27,733 nucleotides of DNA from an uncultured Clostridia bacterium (GTDB lineage: Bacteria; Bacillota; Clostridia; Oscillospirales; CAG-272): positions 1 through 27,733 of the forward strand of contig CALGCW010000322.1 of NCBI GenBank assembly GCA_937884385.1, written 5' to 3'. A program made the translations under genes and the position numbers. Shown piece by piece: positions 14,246 through 20,755 of the stretch (position 1 is its first letter; the number at the start of each line of letters is the position of its first letter). The notes beneath the pieces are model-generated. The model had not been told where the DNA came from. It was given only the letters and a program-made list of their open reading frames with translations, and did not search any database.

Positions 14246-14986
14246 TTATTTTATTTCGCTATTTTGATGCTCGGTCACCATAAATGCTTCAAGCGAAGTT
14301 GCATCCGCTGAGTTAACGCTTCTGAAATAGAATGTGTCTTCGTCCTGTACTCTGTAAACCTTGATGGTCTCATTGTAAAGCGAGCCTTTAATAAATGACA
14401 TCATCAGCTCCTTGATGCGGAACGCCTCGGGACAGGGTAGAAAGTCAATCAGCATATTTGGATAATGAGTATTATTCATATGCATATTATAATCTATATC
14501 GCTATAGACGATCCTTCTGTCGCCAACGAATTGAAGCTCCTTGTCTGCAGGATACTTGATCTTTCTTGGCATGGAGATGTCTATTGACGGTTCGTCAACA
14601 AAGTTATTCTCGAATTTTGTTACGGGGAGAAGCTTATGCTCAACGGTATCGACCAAGCACCAGTTGGTAAGCGCGTCTGCAATAACCTTCTCACCTCTTC
14701 TTACTCTGAAGCTTCTGTAAAAGGTAAATCCCCTTGATTCAACTCCCGTCCAAGTCTCAACAGTTATGTTCTCATAAGCATATGCGGGCTCATAAAAGCG
14801 CATATATACCTTTGAGAGTATAAATGCCTGATGTAAAACGTCCCTTATATATTCAAGATTAGGATACATAGTCTGAATATGTTTATTTGTGGTTTCCTGC
14901 ATAAGTGTGAGAAGTGCAGATGGGGTTATTTCTCTATTTGCATTGGTATCGTGCCAACGGATATTATATTCTGTAATAAACTTCAT
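14246..14986 (-). CDS. Acyl-ACP thioesterase (FatA/FatB-like)
   Basis: The 246-residue enzyme belongs to the acyl-ACP thioesterase family (PF01643), which releases free fatty acids from acyl carrier protein in the cytoplasm. It is a tandem hot-dog fold. The first hot-dog starts with Y-N-I-R-W-H-D-T-N-A-N-R-E, with F-Y-R-S-F-R-V-R-R-G-E further on. The second has D-Y-N-M-H-M-N-N-T-H-Y-P-N, the family's catalytic Asn/His-bearing loop. The start is ATG 14986, with GGAGG five bases upstream; a TTG at 15001 overlaps that site. It lies about 100 bases downstream of mazF on the same strand. Such genes are common in gut Clostridia, where they may adjust membrane lipids. The acyl-chain preference cannot be read here. 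Confidence 0.9.
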   Translation of the reverse strand: MKFITEYNIRWHDTNANREITPSALLTLMQETTNKHIQTMYPNLEYIRDVLHQAFILSKVYMRFYEPAYAYENITVETWTGVESRGFTFYRSFRVRRGEKVIADALTNWCLVDTVEHKLLPVTKFENNFVDEPSIDISMPRKIKYPADKELQFVGDRRIVYSDIDYNMHMNNTHYPNMLIDFLPCPEAFRIKELMMSFIKGSLYNETIKVYRVQDEDTFYFRSVNSADATSLEAFMVTEHQNSEIK

Positions 14987-15027
14987 TCTTGCCTCCAACA
15001 ATAGTAGAATAACATTTAAACAGGATC

Positions 15028-15056
15028 ATTTTATACCAAAAGCAAGAATAAATCAA
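15028..15056 (-). promoter_or_regulatory. Possible thioesterase promoter
   Basis: On the minus strand TTGATT (15051-15056) and TAAAAT (15028-15033) are 17 bases apart. A shifted -10, TATAAA, overlaps at shorter spacing. Both boxes are imperfect, and read-through from mazF is an alternative source of transcription. Confidence 0.4.
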
Positions 15057-15083
15057 TACAAAAATGTAAATTAATATCAAGAA

Positions 15084-15446
15084 TTATTGAGTTTGTGCAG
15101 GCGGAGTCAAGCCAAAGCTTACCGCGATAGCAGAATCCACCTTATTCATCAAAGCATCGTCGAGATGCCCCATTTTTTCTTTCAATCGCTGTTTATCGAG
15201 AGTGCGGATCTGTTCAAGAAGGATCACGGAATCCTTTGCAAGGCCTACTTGCGTTGCGTTAAGATCTATGTGCGTAGGCAGGTTCGTTTTCGTCATTTTT
15301 GAAGTGATAGCCGCAGCAATTACTGTGGGACTATATCTGTTTCCAACGTCATTTTGAACTATTAAAACCGGACGAAGTCCGCCTTGCTCTGAGCCGACGA
15401 CGGGACTTAAGTCCGCATAAAAAATATCTCCTCTTTTAACACTCAT
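15084..15446 (-). CDS. mazF: MazF/EndoA-type mRNA interferase
   Basis: The 120-residue protein is very close to Bacillus EndoA (NdoA/MazF), a cytoplasmic endoribonuclease that cleaves single-stranded RNA at short sequences. It shows K-R-G-D-I-F-Y-A-D-L-S-P-V-V-G-S-E-Q-G-G (4-23), Arg25, A-A-A-I-T-S with Thr48, and S-V-I-L-L-E-Q-I-R-T-L-D-K-Q-R-L. Arg25 and Thr48 match the catalytic pair of the B. subtilis enzyme. GGGAGG lies seven bases before the ATG. No antitoxin gene adjoins it: the 180 bases upstream hold no open frame large enough for a typical EndoAI-type antitoxin, and topB precedes. Orphan or distantly paired mazF genes do occur in Clostridia. The C-terminus (T-P-P-A-Q-T-Q) is slightly extended. 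Confidence 0.95.
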   Translation of the reverse strand: MSVKRGDIFYADLSPVVGSEQGGLRPVLIVQNDVGNRYSPTVIAAAITSKMTKTNLPTHIDLNATQVGLAKDSVILLEQIRTLDKQRLKEKMGHLDDALMNKVDSAIAVSFGLTPPAQTQ

Positions 15447-15464
15447 ATCTATCCTCCCGTATAT

Positions 15465-15484
15465 GATAAGAAATCAGTCTTATC
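15465..15484 (-). promoter_or_regulatory. Hairpin just upstream of the mazF ribosome-binding site
   Basis: GATAAGA (15465-15471) and TCTTATC (15478-15484) form a perfect 7-bp stem with a 6-base loop, ending five bases before GGGAGG of mazF. There is no T-run, so it is not a normal terminator. It could affect mazF mRNA stability or translation, or mark the end of topB readthrough. A TCACA-AG-TGTGA inverted repeat lies further upstream at 15507-15518. Confidence 0.35.
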
Positions 15485-15626
15485 CTCGTACAGGTATATT
15501 TTTGACTCACAAGTGTGATATTTAATCATCGTGCGTTAAAAATATAAAGGGAATTATGCGCAAATAAAACTGTTATTCACAGTATATTATTTTGCAAAAA
15601 ATGTGTTAATTAGAGGAGATATGTAA

Positions 15627-17747
15627 TTAAAAGTCGAAAACTACTTTTCCGTCCTGAAGCTTGAGAAATGCATCGAATTTCTTTCCATTCTTAGAGGTGA
15701 ATCCTTGAATTTTCGACGTTTTGCCCGTAGTAAGGAGCATTTGAACGTTTGATTTGGATATGGAACGGCCGAGAATGTAACCGCCGATAGAGAATTTGCA
15801 TCCGTTATCTCTGTAATTTGAGCATCCATAGCCGAATTTGATTCTCTTAACCTTTCCACCGCAAAGAGGGCAGTCACCGATAACATCGCCAAGGAAGCCT
15901 ATATCTGTATCGAGCTCGATAGGGGTATCCTTAGATGAGAATATTTCGGAAAGCTCGTTTTGAGTAAGCTCGACGGCTTCCTCAATTGCCATTTTGCCGT
16001 GATATACCTTTTTGAGTGCTTGACCGAGTTGGCTCGTCTTGTATTTATCCATATTGATATTCATCCTTATCAAGGACTCGATCAAAAATATGCCACCCGG
16101 AAGTATTGTGTATACATCTTTATTTAGATTAATATACTGACTGTTTCGGGCATTGTCTATAATTCCTGTTCTTGTTGCTTCCGTTCCGAGCTCAAGACCT
16201 TCAAATATAGCCTTGTAGTCCTCGGAGTCGTCAGTGTTATAAGAATCATCAGCGGCGGACTTTTCTTCCTGAGCCGCTTTATCTTCCTTAAAGGGATTTT
16301 TCAAGTAATTGTTTAATGTTTCAATTGTATAATGCCTTGGGGGAGCAGTCTCCTTTTCAAGAGGCTTAAAGTTAATATTGACTATGTCTCCCTTAGCAAG
16401 CTTCGGGAGTATTTTATCCTTTTGGGTATAGTCGTCATATTTCGTCCAACCCTTTTGAACTATTACTGTTCCCTTGATAGAGAATTCCTCATATTCGCCG
16501 ACCTTGATGGTAATCTCGCTTCGCTCAACTATACATTCTTCTGCGCAGAATACAGCAACAAAGCGTCTGAAAACTGTTGAATAGACCTTCATTTCATCGG
16601 GCGAAAGCTTACCTGCATCGGGGATCTTATACGTTGGGGTCAAGGCAGAGTGCGATTCAATCTTTGAATCGTCAAATATCTTTTTTGAGAACTTGAATTC
16701 AACCGGATAACCGAGCTTTTTACAGTTTTCAAGAATAGTTTTGACCTTGCCTTGCTCACTTGTCGCAAGGTATTCGGAGTTTGTTCTCGGATAAGTAAGA
16801 TATCCGTTTTCGTAAAGTTTTTGGATAATATCAAGGCTCTGCTTCATCGACATCTTATATTTCTTACCCAAAACGTTTTGAAGCTTGGAAAGGGAATAAA
16901 GCTTACCGGGGTGTAGCGTATCCTTCTTTTTCTTTACGCTTGTGACTACAGCCTGTGATTCATTATATTTTTTACAAAGCTCTTGTGCCATATTGAGCTC
17001 GGTCTTAGCGAATTTCTGCTTTCCGTTAAGCTCGATAATTTCACCGTTGGTTTCTTCCTTGCTGCCTATTATGTAGTAGGTTTCGGGAATAAAGTTTTTT
17101 ATCGCCATATCGCGATCGTAGATAGCTTTGACGATGGGGATGATAACTCGTCCGACTCTTAAAAATGAACCTGTTTTGAGTGTAGCATATCTCGTGAGGT
17201 TAACGCCGTAAAGCCAATCTATGTACGTTCTTGCAAAGCCTTCGTTAGCAAGATTGTCATATTCCTCATCGAGTTTCATTTCGGTGAGAGCTTTAGCCAC
17301 GGTCTGCGGTGTTTGGTCGGGCAACCAGAGCCTTTTTACGGTCTTGGGAGTCTGGAGAGCATTTTGGATACACAAGCGCACGATGATCTCACCTTCGCGG
17401 TCTGCGTCGCCTGCATTTACTATTGTGTCAACATCGGGTCTGTTGCAGAGCTGCTTGATTAGATTAAACTGCCTTACGATGCCGGGGTCGGTTTGTTTAT
17501 TAGCGTCTTTTTTCAGCTCAAAGTCAAATCTTTGAGGGAAGCAGGGAAGATTTTGCATAGTCCATCTTGTGCTTCCATCCGGAGAAGGGTTATAATGCTC
17601 AATATCCGCAAGTGAAAACAAGTGACCGAATGCCCAGGTAATTATATATCCGTTACCTTCAAGATACCCGTTTCTGTTATTCATTTTTCCAATGCCTGCC
17701 GCAATATTTCTGCCAAGGCTTGGCTTTTCAGCAATGATCAGTATCAT
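15627..17747 (-). CDS. topB: Type IA DNA topoisomerase III
   Basis: The 706-residue enzyme relaxes and decatenates DNA by single-strand passage. The TOPRIM domain starts with I-I-A-E-K-P-S-L-G (Glu7) and has N-A-G-D-A-D-R-E-G-E (Asp114, Asp116, Glu118). The catalytic tyrosine is Tyr319 in G-Y-L-T-Y-P-R-T-N-S. A C-terminal zinc-ribbon-like element (C-P-L-C-G-G, then G-C-S-N-Y-R-D-N-G-C) precedes a small tail domain with G-F-T-S-K-N-G-K-K-F-D-A. The usual S-V-G-R-V-Q-T-P segment reads R-V-G-R-V-I-I-P here, a noticeable divergence outside the catalytic residues. An acidic low-complexity insert (about 490-510) follows the gate domain. AGGAG precedes the ATG, and a perfect promoter drives it. No conjugation genes adjoin, so it looks chromosomal rather than element-borne. 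Confidence 0.95.
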   Translation of the reverse strand: MILIIAEKPSLGRNIAAGIGKMNNRNGYLEGNGYIITWAFGHLFSLADIEHYNPSPDGSTRWTMQNLPCFPQRFDFELKKDANKQTDPGIVRQFNLIKQLCNRPDVDTIVNAGDADREGEIIVRLCIQNALQTPKTVKRLWLPDQTPQTVAKALTEMKLDEEYDNLANEGFARTYIDWLYGVNLTRYATLKTGSFLRVGRVIIPIVKAIYDRDMAIKNFIPETYYIIGSKEETNGEIIELNGKQKFAKTELNMAQELCKKYNESQAVVTSVKKKKDTLHPGKLYSLSKLQNVLGKKYKMSMKQSLDIIQKLYENGYLTYPRTNSEYLATSEQGKVKTILENCKKLGYPVEFKFSKKIFDDSKIESHSALTPTYKIPDAGKLSPDEMKVYSTVFRRFVAVFCAEECIVERSEITIKVGEYEEFSIKGTVIVQKGWTKYDDYTQKDKILPKLAKGDIVNINFKPLEKETAPPRHYTIETLNNYLKNPFKEDKAAQEEKSAADDSYNTDDSEDYKAIFEGLELGTEATRTGIIDNARNSQYINLNKDVYTILPGGIFLIESLIRMNINMDKYKTSQLGQALKKVYHGKMAIEEAVELTQNELSEIFSSKDTPIELDTDIGFLGDVIGDCPLCGGKVKRIKFGYGCSNYRDNGCKFSIGGYILGRSISKSNVQMLLTTGKTSKIQGFTSKNGKKFDAFLKLQDGKVVFDF

Positions 17748-17777
17748 AAAGCTTCTCCTTTCTTCAAAATCTTATTA

Positions 17778-17806
17778 ATTATACCTCATTTATTTCAGAA
17801 TGTCAA
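17778..17806 (-). promoter_or_regulatory. Consensus sigma-A promoter of topB
   Basis: On the minus strand TTGACA (17801-17806), a 17-base spacer and TATAAT (17778-17783) match consensus perfectly. The start near 17771 leaves a 24-base leader before the topB ATG. The operon may continue into mazF, as no clear terminator separates them. Confidence 0.9.
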
Positions 17807-17828
17807 GAAACAAATCGTACAAATGCTA

Positions 17829-17857
17829 TTGCAAACTTAAGAAGGTTATGATATAAT
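17829..17857 (+). promoter_or_regulatory. Promoter of the membrane-anchored EEP protein
   Basis: TTGCAA (17829-17834), a 17-base spacer and TATAAT (17852-17857) with an extended -10 TG (TGATATAAT). It is divergent from the topB promoter, with 22 bases between the two -35 boxes, so the two could share upstream regulation. Confidence 0.78.
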
Positions 17858-17887
17858 CATCTTAACTTATATAAACGGAGGTTTATT

Positions 17888-18784
17888 ATGGCAGGAATTC
17901 TTAAAGGTTTTCTTATTTTCTTATTAGCAGCTATACTCATTTTTCTGTTTATTCAACTTTTCTATCTTCCAAAATACCTTATTGAGGAGCACAAGGTCGT
18001 TATTTCCAACGAAACCAGTGACGAGCTTACGATAATGAGCACCAACGTCAGATGCTATGCCCCCGACGATCTTTTTCAAAAAAGCTGGTTCTACCGTGCG
18101 CATCTCCTGATAGAAGACGTCAATACCGTAAAGCCCGATATAATTGGCTTTCAGGAAGTTACTTTTATGCACTATGATTATTTAAAGGGTGCTATGCCGG
18201 ATTATGACTCTGAGATAGCATATCGAGATGACTTTATTTTAAGCGAGGGTTGTCCTATCTTCTATAGGACGGACAAGTTTACAAAGCTTGACAGCGGAAT
18301 GTTCTGGCTCAGCGATACACCGGATGTTATGAGCAAGGATTGGGGTGCAGCACACTACAGAATTGCTCAGTACGTAATTCTTAAGGATATTAGTACCGGT
18401 AAGGAATTCATTGTATTTAACACGCACCTTGACCACGTTAGCGACGAAGCAAGAATAAACGGCATCAAAGTGGTTCTTGAAAAGATCAAGGAGTTTGGTG
18501 ATCTTCCCGCTTTTCTTATGGGTGATCTGAATGCCGAGCCCGACAGTGAAACTATCATTTCAACCCACGATTCCTTTGATGATGCTCATAATATTGCACA
18601 GGTTGCCGATGAGGGCGCAACATACCACAAATGGGGCACGCGACTTGACAAGGAACGTATTGACTACATTATGATAAGCAAGGGAAGTTCCACCGTCTCG
18701 GAGTACCGAATTCTTGACAATTCTCATGACGGTGTTTATTCGAGTGACCACTCATCCATATATATAAAAGTGAAACTGAAATAA
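17888..18784 (+). CDS. Membrane-anchored endonuclease/exonuclease/phosphatase-family protein
   Basis: The 298-residue protein has an N-terminal transmembrane helix (about residues 7-27) and an EEP-superfamily catalytic domain. Motifs run in order: S-T-N-V-R (Asn53), I-I-G-F-Q-E-V (Glu90), F-N-T-H-L-D-H (His180), M-G-D-L-N-A-E-P (Asp213, Asn215), I-D-Y-I-M-I (Asp259) and S-S-D-H-S-S (His288). The metal and His/Asp residues of the family are all present. EEP enzymes hydrolyse phosphodiesters or phosphomonoesters in nucleic acids, lipids or inositol phosphates. With an outward-facing catalytic domain, the substrate could be extracellular DNA, a phospholipid or another phosphoester, but the sequence does not decide. 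AACGGAGG precedes the ATG. It is monocistronic, with its own promoter and terminator. Confidence 0.88.
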   Translation: MAGILKGFLIFLLAAILIFLFIQLFYLPKYLIEEHKVVISNETSDELTIMSTNVRCYAPDDLFQKSWFYRAHLLIEDVNTVKPDIIGFQEVTFMHYDYLKGAMPDYDSEIAYRDDFILSEGCPIFYRTDKFTKLDSGMFWLSDTPDVMSKDWGAAHYRIAQYVILKDISTGKEFIVFNTHLDHVSDEARINGIKVVLEKIKEFGDLPAFLMGDLNAEPDSETIISTHDSFDDAHNIAQVADEGATYHKWGTRLDKERIDYIMISKGSSTVSEYRILDNSHDGVYSSDHSSIYIKVKLK

Positions 18785-18790
18785 CTGATG

Positions 18791-18818
18791 AAGCTCTCCG
18801 TTTTCGGAGAGCTTTTTT
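18791..18818 (+). terminator. Intrinsic terminator after the EEP gene
   Basis: AAGCTCTCCG (18791-18800), loop TTTT and CGGAGAGCTT (18805-18814), followed by a run of T to 18818. This is a canonical 10-bp stem terminator. Confidence 0.95.
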
Positions 18819-18839
18819 AATGTAATTTTTCATTATTTA

Positions 18840-18868
18840 TTGACATTTTTTAAATAATATTGTATAAT
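18840..18868 (+). promoter_or_regulatory. Consensus sigma-A promoter of the miaB-ylbF-mutS-mutL-tgt operon
   Basis: TTGACA (18840-18845), a 17-base spacer and TATAAT (18863-18868), a perfect match. The start near 18875 would leave only about 16 bases before the miaB ATG at 18891. Confidence 0.88.
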
Positions 18869-18890
18869 AATAAGATGAAAAATTAGTATT

Positions 18891-20324
18891 ATGGAGAAAT
18901 ATGTTTTGAAAACGAAATTTTTACCCCAAGAGGAGCTTCAAAAACAGTATTCATATATAAATGAGATCAAAGCCTCGAACGATAAGTTCGCCCTTGATCA
19001 CGGATTCAGAAGGGGCGCATTCATCATGACATTCGGCTGTCAGCAGAATGAGGCGGACAGCGAAAAGATTGCCGGAATTGCCTCTGCAATGGGCTATGAA
19101 ATACTTAATTCACCCGAGGATGCTTATCTCATCGTTGTGAACACCTGTGCTATCAGAGAGCACGCCGAGCTTAAGGCTTTATCCATTATCGGACAATACA
19201 AGCATATAAAGAATAAAAATCCCGAGCTTGTTATAGCGGTATGCGGATGTATGGTAACACAGGTGCACCGTATCAACGATATCAAATTCAAGTATCCTTA
19301 CGTTGATTTTGTGTTTTCGACCGCTGCTATCCACCGTTTACCCGAATTGCTTTCCGAAAAGCTTCGAAAAGGAAAACGAATATATTGCAACGACGACGAT
19401 TATTGCGTTGCGGAGGGATTTCCGATCCGACGTGAGAGCAATTACCGCGCTTGGGTATCCATTATGTACGGCTGCAATAACTTTTGCACTTATTGTATAG
19501 TGCCGTACGTAAGAGGTAGAGAAAGAAGCCGCAATAAGGAAGAGATAATCGCAGAGGTCAAACAGCTCGTAAGCGATGGATATAAGGACATAACCTTGCT
19601 TGGTCAAAACGTAAACTCTTATGGCAAGGATATGGGCGCTGACTATGATTTCGCTGATCTTCTTGATGAGCTTGCTCAGATAGAGGGCGAATATAAACTT
19701 CATTTTATGACGAGCCATCCAAAGGATGCGACAAAAAAGCTTATTGACGTTATTGCAAGGAATGACAGAATTGCAAAGCAGTTCCATCTTCCGCTTCAAT
19801 CCGGCAGTGACCGTATTCTCAAATCGATGAACAGGCATTATCAAATGGACAAGTATCTCGAAACGGTCGATTATATGAGAGAAAAAATGCCCGACGTAGT
19901 TATCACAAGTGATATTATAGTCGGTTTTCCCGGTGAGACCGAAGAGGACTTTCAAGCAACGCTTGATGCGCTGAGCAGAGTGCGATACGATATGCTCTAT
20001 TCGTTTATTTATTCACCCAGAAAAGGCACTCCTGCCGCAGAATTTGAGTGCCAGGTTCCAAGCGAAGTTCAAAGCGAACGCTTTGGCAGGTTGCTTGAGC
20101 TTCAAAATACAATTGCTTATGAAATAAATCAAAAGCATCTCGGGCAAACTATTAACACATTATGTGACGGTCCGAGCAAGAACAACCCCGACGTAATGTG
20201 CGGAAGGACCGAAGGAAATAAGATTGTTTTATTCAAAGCAGGTCCTGAAAAGATTGGAAAATTCGTTAACGTTAAAATAACAAAATGCGAGACCTTTGCC
20301 CTAATTGGCGAGCTCGTTGAATAA
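18891..20324 (+). CDS. miaB: tRNA-2-methylthio-N6-dimethylallyladenosine synthase
   Basis: MiaB is a radical-SAM methylthiotransferase that converts i6A37 to ms2i6A37 in tRNAs reading UNN codons. The 477-residue protein has the N-terminal MTTase domain with cluster ligands Cys50 (T-F-G-C-Q-Q-N-E-A-D-S-E), Cys86 (N-T-C-A-I-R-E) and Cys120 (G-C-M-V-T-Q). The radical-SAM motif is C-N-N-F-C-T-Y-C (Cys195, 199, 202), followed by the MiaB-typical R-G-R-E-R-S-R. A TRAM-like domain is at the C-terminus. The ATG at 18891 has no clear Shine-Dalgarno site; a TTG at 18906 with GGAG nine bases upstream is an alternative start, and either keeps all domains. ylbF follows after nine bases. Confidence 0.96.
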   Translation: MEKYVLKTKFLPQEELQKQYSYINEIKASNDKFALDHGFRRGAFIMTFGCQQNEADSEKIAGIASAMGYEILNSPEDAYLIVVNTCAIREHAELKALSIIGQYKHIKNKNPELVIAVCGCMVTQVHRINDIKFKYPYVDFVFSTAAIHRLPELLSEKLRKGKRIYCNDDDYCVAEGFPIRRESNYRAWVSIMYGCNNFCTYCIVPYVRGRERSRNKEEIIAEVKQLVSDGYKDITLLGQNVNSYGKDMGADYDFADLLDELAQIEGEYKLHFMTSHPKDATKKLIDVIARNDRIAKQFHLPLQSGSDRILKSMNRHYQMDKYLETVDYMREKMPDVVITSDIIVGFPGETEEDFQATLDALSRVRYDMLYSFIYSPRKGTPAAEFECQVPSEVQSERFGRLLELQNTIAYEINQKHLGQTINTLCDGPSKNNPDVMCGRTEGNKIVLFKAGPEKIGKFVNVKITKCETFALIGELVE

Positions 20325-20333
20325 GGAGATAAT

Positions 20334-20726
20334 ATGGAAATTTTTGAACTTGCAAAGCTTCTTGGCGAAGCCATTGCACAAGACAAGAGATACCTTGAAT
20401 TTGAGGAAGCGAAAAAGGCATATGAAAACGATGCGGAGCTTCAGAATGCTCTTAGGGAATACGAGGTACAGCAGCAAGCCCTTCAATCAGAGATGATCAA
20501 GGATGAAAAGGATTCATTAACCATCGATGCGGTAAACGAAAGAATCAATCAGCTCTATGATTTTATCGTATCAAACAACTCTTTTGTCCGTCTTAATCAG
20601 CTTCAGTATGAAATAAACGAACTTATGAATGAAGTAAACAACAGAATCACCTGTGCGATCACGGGTGAGGATCCCGCGTCAGCTTGTACGCACAATTGCG
20701 CTACCTGTCGCTCGCAGTGCCACTAA
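20334..20726 (+). CDS. ylbF: YlbF/YmcA-family protein with C-terminal Cys cluster
   Basis: The 130-residue, mostly helical protein has the Com_YlbF pattern: A-K-L-L-G-E-A-I-A-Q-D, Y-L-E-F-E-E-A-K-K-A-Y, F-V-R-L-N-Q-L-Q-Y-E-I-N-E-L. In B. subtilis YlbF forms a complex with YmcA and YaaT that carries iron-sulfur clusters and assists RNase Y-dependent mRNA processing. The C-terminus ends with Cys118, 122, 125 and 129 (CxxxCxxCxxxC) plus Cys107, well suited to bind an Fe-S cluster or metal. Neither YmcA nor YaaT is in the window. It lies nine bases after miaB, with an AAGGAG that overlaps the miaB stop, and 29 bases before mutS. Confidence 0.86.
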   Translation: MEIFELAKLLGEAIAQDKRYLEFEEAKKAYENDAELQNALREYEVQQQALQSEMIKDEKDSLTIDAVNERINQLYDFIVSNNSFVRLNQLQYEINELMNEVNNRITCAITGEDPASACTHNCATCRSQCH

Positions 20727-20755
20727 GCTAATCTTGAGAAAAGGAGGAGATCACT

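Noticed and set aside
14241..14267. Tiny plus-strand frame of eight codons preceded by GGAGG
   Set aside because: The GGAGG is simply the other arm of the inverted repeat at 14190-14235, and no promoter or conservation supports a peptide.
15447..15626. Possible mazE/EndoAI antitoxin upstream of mazF
   Set aside because: The gap is only 180 bases with frequent stops and no frame with a ribbon-helix-helix pattern.
15627..17747. topB as part of an integrative conjugative element
   Set aside because: No relaxase, type IV secretion, integrase or attachment repeats adjoin it; the neighbours are chromosomal housekeeping genes.
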